The notes under the pieces: model-generated
What the model was told of the DNA's origin: nothing
Databases searched by the model: none
What the model saw: only the letters and a program-made list of their open reading frames with translations
Position numbers and translations under genes: made by a program
Assembly (NCBI RefSeq): GCF_008123425.1
Contig: NZ_VSSS01000004.1
Location: 1-64,000 of the forward strand
Direction of reading: 5' to 3'
Source of the DNA: Bradyrhizobium rifense
Lineage (GTDB): Bacteria; Pseudomonadota; Alphaproteobacteria; Rhizobiales; Xanthobacteraceae
Length of the DNA stretch: 64,000 bases
Part shown: one piece after another, positions 7,083 to 15,817 of the stretch
How the letters are laid out: each line of letters starts with the position of its first letter
Position numbering within the stretch: the first letter of the stretch is position 1

Positions 7083-7592
7083 ATGAATTGTTCGAATTTC
7101 CGAATGTTCTTCCTTGCTGTTGCAGCCGTCGTTGTCGCCTCGGTTAATCCCGCGTCCGCGCAGATCGTGGCGCTCGGCCATAGCGCGGTCCACGGCAACG
7201 TCTCCGAATCCGAGATGTGGCCGGCCTTGCTGGAGGGATTGTTGCGCGCCAAGGGGTCTCAGGTTCACGTCGCCAATGCCGGCGTGTGGGGGGAGACCAC
7301 CGATGCGACACTTGCACGTACGCCGACCGCCGTCCCGGCAGGGACGAAGCTCGTTCTTCTCTGCGACAATCCGGCCAATGATGTCAGGCACAATATGAGC
7401 CCGGTCAAAGCCATGGAGAACATCGCGGCCATCAAGAGCCAGTTGAAGGCACGCGGCATCCGCGTCGTCGACGTCTGGGGCACCTACATGTCAGTCTGGC
7501 GGCAACCGGGCAGTGTCGGTCCCGACGGGCGTCATCTGAGCGTCGAGGGCAACAGGAAGATGGCGGCGGCGGTGGTCGGCGTGGCGAGGTAG
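7083..7592 (+). CDS. Exported SGNH/GDSL-type hydrolase, TesA-like, with altered motifs
   Basis: A 169-residue protein with a signal peptide (cleavage near ASA-QI, about 26). It follows the TesA/arylesterase layout: block I ALGHSAVHG (about 30-38) with the nucleophile-type Ser, block II VANAGVWGETT, block III region CDNPANDV, and the C-terminal Asp-His pair in VGPDGRHLS. Two positions differ from normal: the Asp of GDS is His, and the usual GGND is replaced by NPAND. It may be an esterase with changed specificity or a poorly active relative. GGAGGG precedes the ATG at 7083. Its 3' end almost meets the convergent transglycosylase gene. Confidence 0.72.
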   Translation: MNCSNFRMFFLAVAAVVVASVNPASAQIVALGHSAVHGNVSESEMWPALLEGLLRAKGSQVHVANAGVWGETTDATLARTPTAVPAGTKLVLLCDNPANDVRHNMSPVKAMENIAAIKSQLKARGIRVVDVWGTYMSVWRQPGSVGPDGRHLSVEGNRKMAAAVVGVAR

Positions 7593-7595
7593 CCG

Positions 7596-8393
7596 CTAAT
7601 TGTCGTCGTCCGCCGCAAGGCGCTGAAACTGCCGCTTCATCGCGTTGACCCGCGCGACATAGCTTGCGACGAGGTGATCGCCGCAGCGCTCGGTGGCGAT
7701 CATCTGAAAGTGGCGGCGCGCATAAGCGGTGGCGGGACCCCCGCCGCAGAGATGGATGAAGGCGGCGAGATCCTGCTTTTGCTGCGCGGTGGCCTTCACA
7801 TCGCCGGCGCGGGCGAGAACGTCAGCCACCTGGCGATCCAGATACACCGAGGCCAGCTCGATCGCGTGGCTCGGGATCGCGCGGGTGTAGAGGAAGGTAG
7901 AACCGCAGCCGCTGTCCGTCACCACATTGCCGCGGATACAGAACCGCGCGGCCTCGCTGAGGGCCGGATCGGTCATCTGGTAGAGCCCGACGGCAGAGGA
8001 GGCGGGCCGGTAAATCGCAAGCGGATTAAAACTCCACCGCCAGCGCCAATAGGTGCGCGCCACCGGATTGCCGGAACTCTCGACCTGCGCCAGGGCTGCC
8101 AGCAATTCGGGCGTGATCGTCGCGGTGGAGAAGCTGCGGAAGAGCGGGCCGTATTGGCGCCAGTTCTCTGCGGGGTCCTTGTCGAGGGAATTGCCGACGA
8201 GGACGAACAGTTCGGTCGGCTTGCGGATGACGTGATAGGCGAGATTTAGGAGCGCGATGGTGGCGAGAAGGATCGCCGCGATGCTCGCGATCCGAACCAT
8301 CCGCGGTGCGCGTGCAAAGGTCTTTCGCACCCATCGAGCACCCCGCCGGACGCTGCGAAGGAGAGGGAGGAGGCGCTTGCTTTTCCTTGGCAT
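7596..8393 (-). CDS. Membrane-anchored lytic transglycosylase (SLT domain)
   Basis: A 265-residue protein. After a very basic start, one membrane helix lies at about 33-53 (IASIAAILLATIALLNLAYHV), placing the domain in the periplasm. The SLT signature follows: ALAQVESSGNP with the catalytic Glu, then SSAVGLYQMTD, and a later stretch with Tyr and Ala-rich helices (FIHLCGGGPATAYARRHF). Such enzymes cut peptidoglycan between MurNAc and GlcNAc. The ATG at 8393 is chosen because the earlier frame adds only a short Arg-rich piece, but neither start has a clear ribosome site. A fragment of its 3' end appears at 5749-5787. Confidence 0.8.
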   Translation of the reverse strand: MPRKSKRLLPLLRSVRRGARWVRKTFARAPRMVRIASIAAILLATIALLNLAYHVIRKPTELFVLVGNSLDKDPAENWRQYGPLFRSFSTATITPELLAALAQVESSGNPVARTYWRWRWSFNPLAIYRPASSAVGLYQMTDPALSEAARFCIRGNVVTDSGCGSTFLYTRAIPSHAIELASVYLDRQVADVLARAGDVKATAQQKQDLAAFIHLCGGGPATAYARRHFQMIATERCGDHLVASYVARVNAMKRQFQRLAADDDN

Positions 8394-8536
8394 GGGTCTT
8401 GTGCAGGATAGCACCAAGGCTTGTGGCCGTGAACGCCGATGCAAGGACGCCCATCGAGGTCAACGGGCTGACGGGGAGCAGACAGGTTGGCCAGCGAGCG
8501 GAGTTCCGAGCCATCGGCTCAATCCGCCCTGCGGGC

Positions 8537-9538
8537 CTACCAATACGGATCGTCGTAAGGATCCGCCATGTATCGGGGCATCCAGGGTCCTCGCGGCGGC
8601 GGCCTGGGCCGCCGTGGTGCGGCCGCTTGGACGTGCGGCCGTGCTGGCGCAGCCGTGTCGTTGTTCATCACGCTCCGCACGGCGGGTTTCGCGGGGGCAG
8701 ATGAGGATGACGTCGTCAGTTGCGTTTGCAGCGCCTGGACCTGCGCGGCGAGGCGTGCATTGTCCGCCGCATCCTTCTCCTGCGCCGCCTTGAGCTGTTG
8801 AATGGTGTCGGCCTGCTCGCGCAGCGTCTGCTCGTTGCGGCTCTTCAGTTGCTCGAGTTTTCCGTTGATGCTCGCAAGCTCGCCTGTGATGGTCTTGAGC
8901 GATTGCGCGAGATCGGACGACGACTGGTCAGGCGCTGGGGCGCCAGCTCTTGCAGCGTCAGGTTTTGGTGCGCTTTCCGTGTCCTTGGCGACCGGCTGCG
9001 CAGGCACCGGAGTTGGCTGATCCGCAGCAGCCAGTAGCACGGCCGGCGGTTGCGCCGGAGTTTCGGCCGTCGATGCTTGCGGGGACGCAGTCGCGGTCGG
9101 CGGAGCCCATCGCGCCACGATCGACCTGGCCTCGTCGCGATAGTGCGAAGCGAAGGCGGCACCGAGAATGCCGATCGCCAGCACGAGGATAACCAAAGCG
9201 CGTAACATGGGCCGATCTCCCTTCAGGCCTTGAGCGCGAACCTTGGTATCCGGCGTCGGCGCCTTGTCCCTGGGAGCCTTGTCTTCGGGACTCTTGTTCT
9301 CAGCAGTCTTGGCTGCCTCCGCACCGGCACTTGCCCGCGAGGCCCGCGGGCCGTCGTTGCCGTGTTCCATTCCGGAAACCAGCCGGTCCAGCCGCGCAAG
9401 GTCTTGCTCGGCGCTCTTGATCTGGTCAAAGGCACGCGCCAGCCCGCTATCGGCCCGCGCCACGTCCGGCTTGGGGACATCAGGCTTTTCGCTATCAGGC
9501 TTGGGGTCGGTCGCTTCAGGCACCGATGCGCTCTCCAT
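8537..9538 (-). CDS. Single-pass membrane protein with coiled coil, unknown function
   Basis: A 333-residue protein. Residues 1-110 are charged and predicted cytoplasmic, with DQIKSAEQDLARLDRLVSGME as a helix and a stretch of repeated KAP/KTPD. One membrane helix lies at about 111-130 (LRALVILVLAIGILGAAFA). The outer part has an Ala/Pro-rich linker and then a coiled coil at about 215-275 (SLKTITGELASINGKLEQL, TIQQLKAAQEKDAAD). The tail is Pro/Arg-rich and ends DPYDDPYW. The layout suggests an envelope scaffold, but no enzyme domain is seen. A diverged copy of its last 60 residues is found in the scar at 3396-3655. Confidence 0.65.
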   Translation of the reverse strand: MESASVPEATDPKPDSEKPDVPKPDVARADSGLARAFDQIKSAEQDLARLDRLVSGMEHGNDGPRASRASAGAEAAKTAENKSPEDKAPRDKAPTPDTKVRAQGLKGDRPMLRALVILVLAIGILGAAFASHYRDEARSIVARWAPPTATASPQASTAETPAQPPAVLLAAADQPTPVPAQPVAKDTESAPKPDAARAGAPAPDQSSSDLAQSLKTITGELASINGKLEQLKSRNEQTLREQADTIQQLKAAQEKDAADNARLAAQVQALQTQLTTSSSSAPAKPAVRSVMNNDTAAPARPHVQAAAPRRPRPPPRGPWMPRYMADPYDDPYW

Positions 9539-9654
9539 CCAGTCGGGTCAATGGGAGTGCGGCAGTCCGATCGCTGGAAGGATAGGCCTCGCCACTGTCC
9601 AACACAACGCGCGTGCGAAGGAGAAATTATGGCGGGGGCGGGGGTGGGGCGAGG

Positions 9655-9679
9655 CTCCGACACTGTCGCCGTAATTTGG
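9655..9679 (-). repeat. Short dispersed repeat, CGGYGACAGTG core, copy 1
   Basis: The minus strand reads AATTACGGCGACAGTGTCGG. Three more copies lie at 10338-10360 (inverse orientation), 10405-10430 and 10473-10496. This copy sits just past the stop codon of the ParB-N gene. Confidence 0.6.
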
Positions 9680-9688
9680 AGCCGGCAA

Positions 9689-10204
9689 TCAATAGCGGCC
9701 GCCGCTGCCCTTTTGCTGCGTGATCCAGTCCGACAATGTTTTCGGTGTCGATTTCGCAGTCCGGCCCGGTAACGCCTTCGGATTGTCGCGGACGCCTTTC
9801 GTCGGACGGGTTCGCGGCGCTTCCGTTTCGTTGACGCTCTTCAAGGCAGAAGTCGATGCCTCCGCGGCTTCCTTCTCGAGGCGCAGCTTTCTCAATCGCG
9901 CCATCTTGATGCGCTCTGCCTCGACTTCGGGCCCTTCGGACAGCAGCGGCTTGTGTTGAGCAAGCTCCGCCGCGACCAGGACACCGAGTATGGTTGTCTC
10001 GCCAAGCGCCTTGCAGGCTTCGAGCCGATGCAGTCCCTCGACCAGAACGAGGCGGTCTCCGTCGTGCCGAACGGAAATGGGGGCCTGTTGTCCGATCTCC
10101 AGCATACTTTCCGCGATCTCCCCGACGATCTCGGGCTTGATGGCTTTCTTCTGCTTCGTGGGAACGAAGATCTTCTCGATCGGGAAGCTTTCCGGTTTGG
10201 GCAT
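9689..10204 (-). CDS. ParB N-terminal (ParB/Srx-fold) domain protein
   Basis: A 171-residue protein. Residues about 5-80 form a ParB/sulfiredoxin-type domain: the opening FPIEKIFVP, the helix IKPEIVGEIAESMLEIG, the strand APISVRHDGDRLVLVEG and the signature LVEGLHRLEACKALG, equivalent to the ParB CTPase box GERRYRA region. There is no helix-turn-helix DNA-binding domain and no parA neighbour, so it is not the chromosome partitioning ParB. The C-terminal half is Lys/Arg-rich and probably disordered. Such stand-alone proteins occur on plasmids, phages and islands. GGAG precedes the ATG. Confidence 0.75.
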   Translation of the reverse strand: MPKPESFPIEKIFVPTKQKKAIKPEIVGEIAESMLEIGQQAPISVRHDGDRLVLVEGLHRLEACKALGETTILGVLVAAELAQHKPLLSEGPEVEAERIKMARLRKLRLEKEAAEASTSALKSVNETEAPRTRPTKGVRDNPKALPGRTAKSTPKTLSDWITQQKGSGGRY

Positions 10205-10337
10205 AATCTGACTCCGCTTCTACCGGCCCGCCGGTACCCATGCCGGTGGGGCTGGGAGTTTAGGCGGGAAGGGCTCGACCGCAAAGGCAATTTCGGCGGC
10301 AGAGTATTGATGAGCATCGAAGCCGGAACCGATCTGC

Positions 10338-10360
10338 GATTGCGGCGACAGCGCACTCAA
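10338..10360 (+). repeat. Short dispersed repeat, copy 4 (inverse orientation)
   Basis: The plus strand reads GCGGCGACAGCGCACTCAA after GATT, the same unit as copies 1-3 but facing the other way, so with copies 2 and 3 it forms an inverted arrangement. Confidence 0.55.
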
Positions 10361-10404
10361 GTGACGTCGCCCACTCAACGCCTAAAATTCGGCGGTAGCG
10401 AACG

Positions 10405-10430
10405 AATTTAGTGCACCGTCACCGCAATTC
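10405..10430 (-). repeat. Short dispersed repeat, copy 2
   Basis: The plus strand has GTGCACCGTCACCGCAATTC preceded by AATTTA. It lies 68 bases from copy 3 in the same orientation. Confidence 0.6.
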
Positions 10431-10472
10431 CCGGGACCCTGCCGCGGAAATGCACCGGCTGGTCCCTAGGAG

Positions 10473-10496
10473 TTGAGTGCACTGTCGCCGCAAATT
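10473..10496 (-). repeat. Short dispersed repeat, copy 3
   Basis: The plus strand has GTGCACTGTCGCCGCAAATT preceded by TTGA. It touches the stop codon of the DUF4393 gene (10498), which suggests that the gene and the repeat moved or were bounded together. Confidence 0.6.
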
Positions 10497-10497
10497 G

Positions 10498-11124
10498 CTA
10501 CGAGTTACTAGTAGTATGCGGATCGCACGCAGTCATGAATTCCATCCCGAAGTGAGACATAAGCATGCCTTGGGGGTGCGAACCCAAGCAGCCCAATTTT
10601 TGTAGATTCCCAAGGCTCACTTCAATCGCGCTTGGTCGATAACCCTTGAGAGCTTCGTAGATATGATTGCTTCCAAACACCCTATTAGAAGGTTCCATAT
10701 GATGCAGCATGATTGTTCTAAGAATTAGCGCGTCAATCGGCTGCAATCGTTTGACAGTCTGGATGAATTCCGGTCGGACATCGCCAGCGAACTTCTCGTC
10801 CATTGCGTTGGCTAACAGTGCGGCATAAAGATCCTGAATGGCCTCACGGGTTTCGCCTTGCCCTTCTTCGAGGAGTTGGACGCCTATCTGTTCTGGGATG
10901 GGCGCGGTCTCTTGGACCTTCCGCTCCTCAAGTATTTTCCGCGTCTTGCGAGTGATTGCATCTAAATTCCGTTCACGGGCTGCACCGATGCGATCGCCGA
11001 TTAGAAAGTTGTAGGCATTCGCGATTGCCGGACTCATCGACTGAACGACATCGAGCGCTTTCCCGGTCGCCTTTGCCGATTCTTCAATCGCCTTTTCGTA
11101 TGGTAGCTCTGGGCGATCAGCCAT
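10498..11124 (-). CDS. DUF4393 (Abi-alpha) family protein, possible phage defence
   Basis: A 208-residue soluble protein that I recognise as DUF4393, listed in Pfam as Abi_alpha. Visible family features are the early helix FLIGDRIGAARERNLDAI (about 41-58), the central EAIQDLYAALLANAMDEKF (about 95-113) and VRPEFIQTVKRLQPIDALIL (about 116-135). The C-terminal third looks like a winged-helix unit (YEALKGYRPSAIEVSLGNLQ). The family is linked to abortive infection mainly by name and context, and the mechanism is not established. The gene has clearly lower GC and different codon use (ATT, AAT, TTG, AGA are common) than its neighbours, a sign of transfer. AAGAGGA precedes the ATG. Confidence 0.72.
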   Translation of the reverse strand: MADRPELPYEKAIEESAKATGKALDVVQSMSPAIANAYNFLIGDRIGAARERNLDAITRKTRKILEERKVQETAPIPEQIGVQLLEEGQGETREAIQDLYAALLANAMDEKFAGDVRPEFIQTVKRLQPIDALILRTIMLHHMEPSNRVFGSNHIYEALKGYRPSAIEVSLGNLQKLGCLGSHPQGMLMSHFGMEFMTACDPHTTSNS

Positions 11125-11227
11125 TTGGTCCTCTTCTTTATCCAGCAGGATCGTAGGATGATTTGTGCCTTGCGAAACTCATCACCGCGGCCATAGGGGG
11201 CCGCAGCGTTTGCTCTGTTGGATGAAA

Positions 11228-11253
11228 GAAAAGCCGCTCAAAGGAGCGGCTTT
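11228..11253 (-). terminator. Rho-independent terminator of nrdJ
   Basis: AAAGCCGCTC, loop, GAGCGGCTTT with T-rich flanks on both strands. It lies 37 bases beyond the nrdJ stop codon. Confidence 0.85.
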
Positions 11254-11289
11254 CCATGGATGCGCTATGAACGAGAGGGAATCACCTTC

Positions 11290-14200
11290 TCACGAACACC
11301 CCGTCGTGCTGCCGCAAGTATCGCACTTCATGCAGGTGCCATTCCGCACCAGCGTGAAGTTGCCGCACTCGCTGCACATCTCGCCTTCGTAGCCTTTTGC
11401 TTTTGCTTCCGCGCGGCGCTCGGCCTTCGAGGGAGCCGCGACGGTTGCGGCGCTGCCGGCCTTGCTCCACTGGAGGGCCTCTAACTTCTCCGTGGGGGAG
11501 AGGTCGTGGGCCACTTCCTGCTTCAGCGCGACTGCGCCTTCCAGGACATCGCCGACCCGCGCGCTCGCGCCGTGGGAGGCCAGCGCGGTGACCTTGCTGC
11601 CGCCGCTCGGTGCGTTGTCGCTGCCGGAGACGACTGCGGCCGAGCCGCCGCGCATCACCACCAGATTGTCGGTGCGGGAGCGGGTGAGGCCGCGCGACAC
11701 CAGCTTGGTGGCGTGGTGGGCCTCGTCCGGCTCCTTGCCTTCTTCCACGCCCTTGCCGAGCGCGTCGAAATTCGACTCGGTCGGATCGACATGGGCGAGA
11801 TCGAAGCGCGACATATAGCTCACCGCGAGCTCGCGGAAGACGTAGTCGAGGATCGAGGTCGCGTACTTGATGCTGTCGTTGCCCTGCACGGGGCCCGCCG
11901 GCTCGAAGCGGGTGAAGGTGAAGGCATCGACATATTCATCGAGCGGCACGCCGTATTGCAGACCGAGGGATACCGCGATCGCAAAATTGTTGATGAAGGA
12001 GCGGAGTGCTGCGCCTTCCTTGTGCATGTCGATGAAGATCTCGCCGAGACGGCCGTCGTCATATTCGCCGGTACGGAGATAGACCTTGTGGCCGCCGACG
12101 ACCGCCTTCTGGGTGTAGCCCTTGCGGCGATCCGGCATCTTCTCGCGCTCGCGCATCACGATGATGCGCTCGACCAGCTTCTCGACGATCTTCTCCGAGA
12201 CCTGGGCGGTACGCGCCGCCATCGGCTTCTCGTAGAGGCTCTCGACCGCATCGTCCTCGTCCTCGTCATCGCTGATGAGCTGCGAGTTGAGCGGCTGGCT
12301 GAGCTTGGAGCCGTCGCGATAGAGCGCGTTGGCCTTCAATGCCAGTTTCCACGACAGCATGTAGGCGGACTTGCAGTCCTCGACAGTTGCGTCGTTCGGC
12401 ATGTTGATGGTCTTGGAAATCGCACCCGAGATGAAGGGCTGGGCCGCCGCCATCATGTGGATGTGGCTCTGGACCGACAGATAGCGTTTTCCAATTTTGC
12501 CGCAGGGGTTGGCGCAATCGAACACGGAGTAATGTTCCGCCTTCAGATGCGGGGCGCCTTCGACAGTCATCGCGCCGCAGATGTGGATGTTGGCCGCCTC
12601 GATCTCGCGCTTGGTGAAGCCCACGGCCTGGAGCAGGTCGAAGCCGGGGGCCGCGATGGCTTCAGCGCCGATGCCGAGCTGATCGCGGATAAAATCCTCG
12701 CCAAAGGTCCACTTGTTGAAGGCGAACTTGATGTCGAAGGCGGTCGGCAGCGCCTTCTCGACCTTGGCGATGGCTTCGTCCGTAAAGCCCTTGACCTTCA
12801 GCGTCGAGGCGTTGATGCCGGGGGCGTTGGAGAGCGAGCCGTGGCCGACGGCGTAGGCTTCGATCTCCGCGATCTCGCTCTCGCGATAGCCGAGCGCGCG
12901 CAGCGCTGCGGGGACCGCGCGGTTGATGATCTTGAAGTAGCCGCCGCCGGCGAGCTTCTTGAATTTTACGAGCGCGAAGTCGGGTTCGATGCCGGTGGTG
13001 TCGCAATCCATCACCAGGCCGATCGTGCCGGTCGGCGCGATCACCGTGGTCTGGGCGTTGCGATAGCCGTGCTTCTCGCCGAGCTCGAGCGCCGCATCCC
13101 AGGCCGCCTGCGCACGCGAGACGATATCAGCCTGCGGGCAGGAGACGAGGTCGAGCGGCACCGGGTTGACGCTGAGCGCCTCGTAGCCGTTGGACTGGCC
13201 GTGGGCAGCGCGGCGGTGGTTGCGGATCACGCGCAGCATGTGCTGGGCGTTCTTTTTGTAGCCGGGGAAGGTGCCGAGCTCGGCCGCCATCTCCGCCGAA
13301 GTCTTGTAGGTGATGCCGGTCATCACAGCGGTCAGCGCGCCGCAGAGCGCGCGGCCTTCCTTCGAGTCATAAGAGAGACCCATGGTCATCAAGAGGCCGC
13401 CGATGTTGGCATAGCCCAGGCCGAGCGTGCGGAACTCGTAGGAGAGTTCTGCGATCGCGCGCGACGGGAACTGCGCCATCATCACGGAGATTTCGAGCAC
13501 GATGGTCCAGAGCTGGCAGAGGTGCTCGTAGCCGGCGACGTCGAACTGCTTCGTGGTGACGTTGTAGAACGTCAGCAGGTTCGCGGAGGCGAGGTTGCAC
13601 GCCGTGTCATCCAGGAACATGTATTCCGAGCATGGATTGGACGCGCGGATGTCGCCGGACGCCTTGCAGGTGTGCCAGTCGTTCATCGTGGTATTGAAGT
13701 GCAGGCCCGGGTCGGCCGATGCCCAGGCGGCGTAACCGATTTTTTCCCAGAGGTCGCGCGCCTTCAGCGTCTTCGTCACCTTCTTGGAGGTGCGGGCGTT
13801 CAGGTTCCAGTCACCGTCGGTTTCGACGGCGCGCAGGAAATCGTCCCTGAGCGAGACGGAGTTGTTGGAGTTCTGGCCGGACACGGTGAGGTAGGCTTCC
13901 GAATCCCAGTCGGTGTCATAGACGTCGAACTGGATGTCCTTGTAGCCTTGCTTCGCAAACTGGATGACGCGCTTGATGTAATTGTCAGGCACGAGGCTGC
14001 GGCGCGCGAGCTTGATCTCGCGGCGGAGCGCAGGGTTCTTCTCGGGATCAAAACAATCGTCGCCCGAGCCTTCGCAGTTCACGCAGGCCTTCAGCACCAG
14101 CTTGAGGTGCTTCTGGTTGATCTTGGAGCCCGTGACGAGGGCCGCGACCTTCTGCTCCTCCTTCACCTTCCAGTCGATATAGGTCTCGATATCGGGGTGA

Positions 14201-15057
14201 TCGACGTCGACGACGACCATTTTGGCGGCGCGGCGCGTGGTGCCGCCCGACTTGATCGCGCCGGCCGCGCGGTCGCCGATCTTGAGGAAGCTCATCAGGC
14301 CGGACGAGCGGCCGCCACCGGAGAGTTTTTCACCCTCACCGCGCAGGCGCGAAAAATTGGAGCCGGTGCCGGAGCCGTATTTGAACAGGCGGGCTTCGCG
14401 GACCCAGAGGTCCATGATGCCGCCCTCGTTGACGAGGTCGTCACCGACGCCCTGGATGAAGCAGGCGTGCGGCTGCGGGTGCTCATAGGCCGACTTGGAC
14501 TTGGTCAGCTTGCCGGTGAAAGGGTCGACATAATAATGGCCCTGGCCGGGGCCGTCGATGCCATAGGCCCAGTGCAGACCGGTGTTGAACCATTGCGGCG
14601 AGTTCGGCGCGACCATCTGCATGGCGAGCATGTAGCGGAGCTCGTCATAGAAGGTCTGGGCGTCCTCGTCGGAGGAGAAGTACTTGCCCTTCCAGCCCCA
14701 ATAGGTCCAGCAGCCGGCCAGCCGATCGAAGACCTGCTTGGCCGAGAGCTCGCTGACATAGCGCTCTTTCTCGGGCAGGAGGCTAAGGGCGTCAGTGTCG
14801 GGCACGGAGCGCCACAGGAAGGAGGGGACGGACTCTTCCTCGACCTTCTTCAGGCGCGCGGCGACGCCGGCCTTGCGAAAATACTTCTGGGCGAGCACGT
14901 CGGAGGCGACCTGCGACCATTCGGTCGGGACCTCGACGCCGTCCATTTTAAACACGACCGAGCCGTCGGGATTCCTGATCTCCGACGTGGTCAGCCGGAA
15001 ATCGATCCCGGCGTAAGGTGACTGTCCCGAAGTGGTGTGGCGCCGCTCAATCCGCAT
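11290..15057 (-). CDS. nrdJ: Vitamin B12-dependent ribonucleotide reductase (class II)
   Basis: A 1255-residue enzyme that reduces ribonucleotides to deoxyribonucleotides using adenosylcobalamin, and so needs neither oxygen nor a radical-generating partner. Recognisable stretches are [16 protein letters not shown] near residue 150, the active-site region SNPCSEYMF near 475, [17 protein letters not shown] near 680 and the C-terminal [16 protein letters not shown] cysteine cluster (about 1225-1255), which acts as redox shuttle or zinc ribbon. Length and start ([18 protein letters not shown]) match the long alphaproteobacterial form. AAGGA precedes the ATG. A terminator follows. The 760-base upstream region holds one possible NrdR half-box but no cobalamin riboswitch that I can see. 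Confidence 0.97.
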   Translation of the reverse strand: MRIERRHTTSGQSPYAGIDFRLTTSEIRNPDGSVVFKMDGVEVPTEWSQVASDVLAQKYFRKAGVAARLKKVEEESVPSFLWRSVPDTDALSLLPEKERYVSELSAKQVFDRLAGCWTYWGWKGKYFSSDEDAQTFYDELRYMLAMQMVAPNSPQWFNTGLHWAYGIDGPGQGHYYVDPFTGKLTKSKSAYEHPQPHACFIQGVGDDLVNEGGIMDLWVREARLFKYGSGTGSNFSRLRGEGEKLSGGGRSSGLMSFLKIGDRAAGAIKSGGTTRRAAKMVVVDVDHPDIETYIDWKVKEEQKVAALVTGSKINQKHLKLVLKACVNCEGSGDDCFDPEKNPALRREIKLARRSLVPDNYIKRVIQFAKQGYKDIQFDVYDTDWDSEAYLTVSGQNSNNSVSLRDDFLRAVETDGDWNLNARTSKKVTKTLKARDLWEKIGYAAWASADPGLHFNTTMNDWHTCKASGDIRASNPCSEYMFLDDTACNLASANLLTFYNVTTKQFDVAGYEHLCQLWTIVLEISVMMAQFPSRAIAELSYEFRTLGLGYANIGGLLMTMGLSYDSKEGRALCGALTAVMTGITYKTSAEMAAELGTFPGYKKNAQHMLRVIRNHRRAAHGQSNGYEALSVNPVPLDLVSCPQADIVSRAQAAWDAALELGEKHGYRNAQTTVIAPTGTIGLVMDCDTTGIEPDFALVKFKKLAGGGYFKIINRAVPAALRALGYRESEIAEIEAYAVGHGSLSNAPGINASTLKVKGFTDEAIAKVEKALPTAFDIKFAFNKWTFGEDFIRDQLGIGAEAIAAPGFDLLQAVGFTKREIEAANIHICGAMTVEGAPHLKAEHYSVFDCANPCGKIGKRYLSVQSHIHMMAAAQPFISGAISKTINMPNDATVEDCKSAYMLSWKLALKANALYRDGSKLSQPLNSQLISDDEDEDDAVESLYEKPMAARTAQVSEKIVEKLVERIIVMREREKMPDRRKGYTQKAVVGGHKVYLRTGEYDDGRLGEIFIDMHKEGAALRSFINNFAIAVSLGLQYGVPLDEYVDAFTFTRFEPAGPVQGNDSIKYATSILDYVFRELAVSYMSRFDLAHVDPTESNFDALGKGVEEGKEPDEAHHATKLVSRGLTRSRTDNLVVMRGGSAAVVSGSDNAPSGGSKVTALASHGASARVGDVLEGAVALKQEVAHDLSPTEKLEALQWSKAGSAATVAAPSKAERRAEAKAKGYEGEMCSECGNFTLVRNGTCMKCDTCGSTTGCS

Positions 15058-15817
15058 GGTCTTGCCCCGTCCTTATTTTTAGCCGGAGCGCCTCCGCAAG
15101 GCGACCGGATCGATATTTCGGTTCGCGATTCCTCCAAGGACCTCTTCGGCCCAAAGGCTTCGCAGTTCAGCCGGTGGATCCGGCTCAGTTTCTCCCGGCG
15201 GTGGATCGGTGCGAGCACCTTTCACCGGCCGGCATGTCCAGATCCATCCGCCCCCAAGGGGATGAGCCCGACATGCGTTCAACGCCCCACACGCCACTTC
15301 AACCAATTGCCATCCGAGCCTGTTGCCGGCCCGTTCTGGCGCCCGAAAAGTCCGCTGTCTGCGGGCAGACAAGCCCTCATCCCGCTGCCTTCGTCTGGCC
15401 TGGCGGAGTGCAGTTTTGCGGACCCTTTGGGGGAGTGCCGGCGGGACGCAAACTCACTCGCGCCGAACGGACCGAAAGCTAGGACTCTCCGTTGCGCCCG
15501 TCAAGAACTAGTGCGAGTTCCTGAATCAAATACTAAATATGGTGGATTGCGGGGGATAACAGGGGGCAAGCCCTCACCTGTTGTTGAGCCAAGTATCAGT
15601 GAGTCCTCAGGGATTCCCAACCAAAAAAATTTGCATCCCGTGACCATACGGACCCTTCATCCCGCTGTTCACAGGGCTGGTATATTTTTGAGGTCCGGGG
15701 TTGCGCCAACGGGACTCACGTAGTGGTACGGAAGGAGAGGGCAGGCATACCCGCCGAGGTGGTGGTCGCGGGGGCGAATCCGCGCCAAACTGACCTCGAT
15801 TTTGCCGGACTGCCCAC
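15058..15817. other. 760-base intergenic region between nrdJ and the EamA gene
   Basis: No convincing gene: the open plus-strand frame over 15037-15723 has a composition unlike neighbouring proteins and no homology I can see. The part next to nrdJ (15060-15480) is GC-rich and probably leader. From about 15510 to 15700 the sequence becomes much more AT-rich (ATACTAAATATGG, CCAAAAAAATTTGC, GGTATATTTTTGAGG), as expected of divergent promoters. I looked for a cobalamin riboswitch on the nrdJ strand and found no B12 box. Confidence 0.5.
15532..15543 (-). promoter_or_regulatory. Possible NrdR box in the nrdJ promoter region
   Basis: ACTAAATATGGT is an imperfect palindrome resembling the core of NrdR boxes (ACxATATATxGT type), which control ribonucleotide reductase genes in many bacteria. 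Only one box is visible, while NrdR sites usually come in pairs, and it lies about 475 bases from the nrdJ start. Confidence 0.25.

Noticed and set aside
9689..10204. Chromosome or plasmid partition parB
   Set aside because: Only the N-terminal ParB/Srx-type domain is present, without helix-turn-helix, dimer domain or parA, so it is not a partition locus.
11506..15021. Plus-strand open frame of 1171 codons opposite nrdJ
   Set aside because: It is an antisense shadow caused by high GC and biased codons of nrdJ. Its composition is Arg/Gly/Ala/Asp noise without domains, and nrdJ is unmistakable on the other strand.
15058..15480. Possible cobalamin riboswitch before nrdJ
   Set aside because: Expected for a B12-dependent enzyme, but I could not find a B12 box or the usual flanking stems. 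Repression by B12 would also make little sense for a B12-requiring reductase.
15037..15723. Plus-strand open frame of 228 codons upstream of the EamA gene
   Set aside because: No ribosome site, no recognisable domain, and Pro/Ser/Arg-rich random composition; it also starts inside nrdJ.
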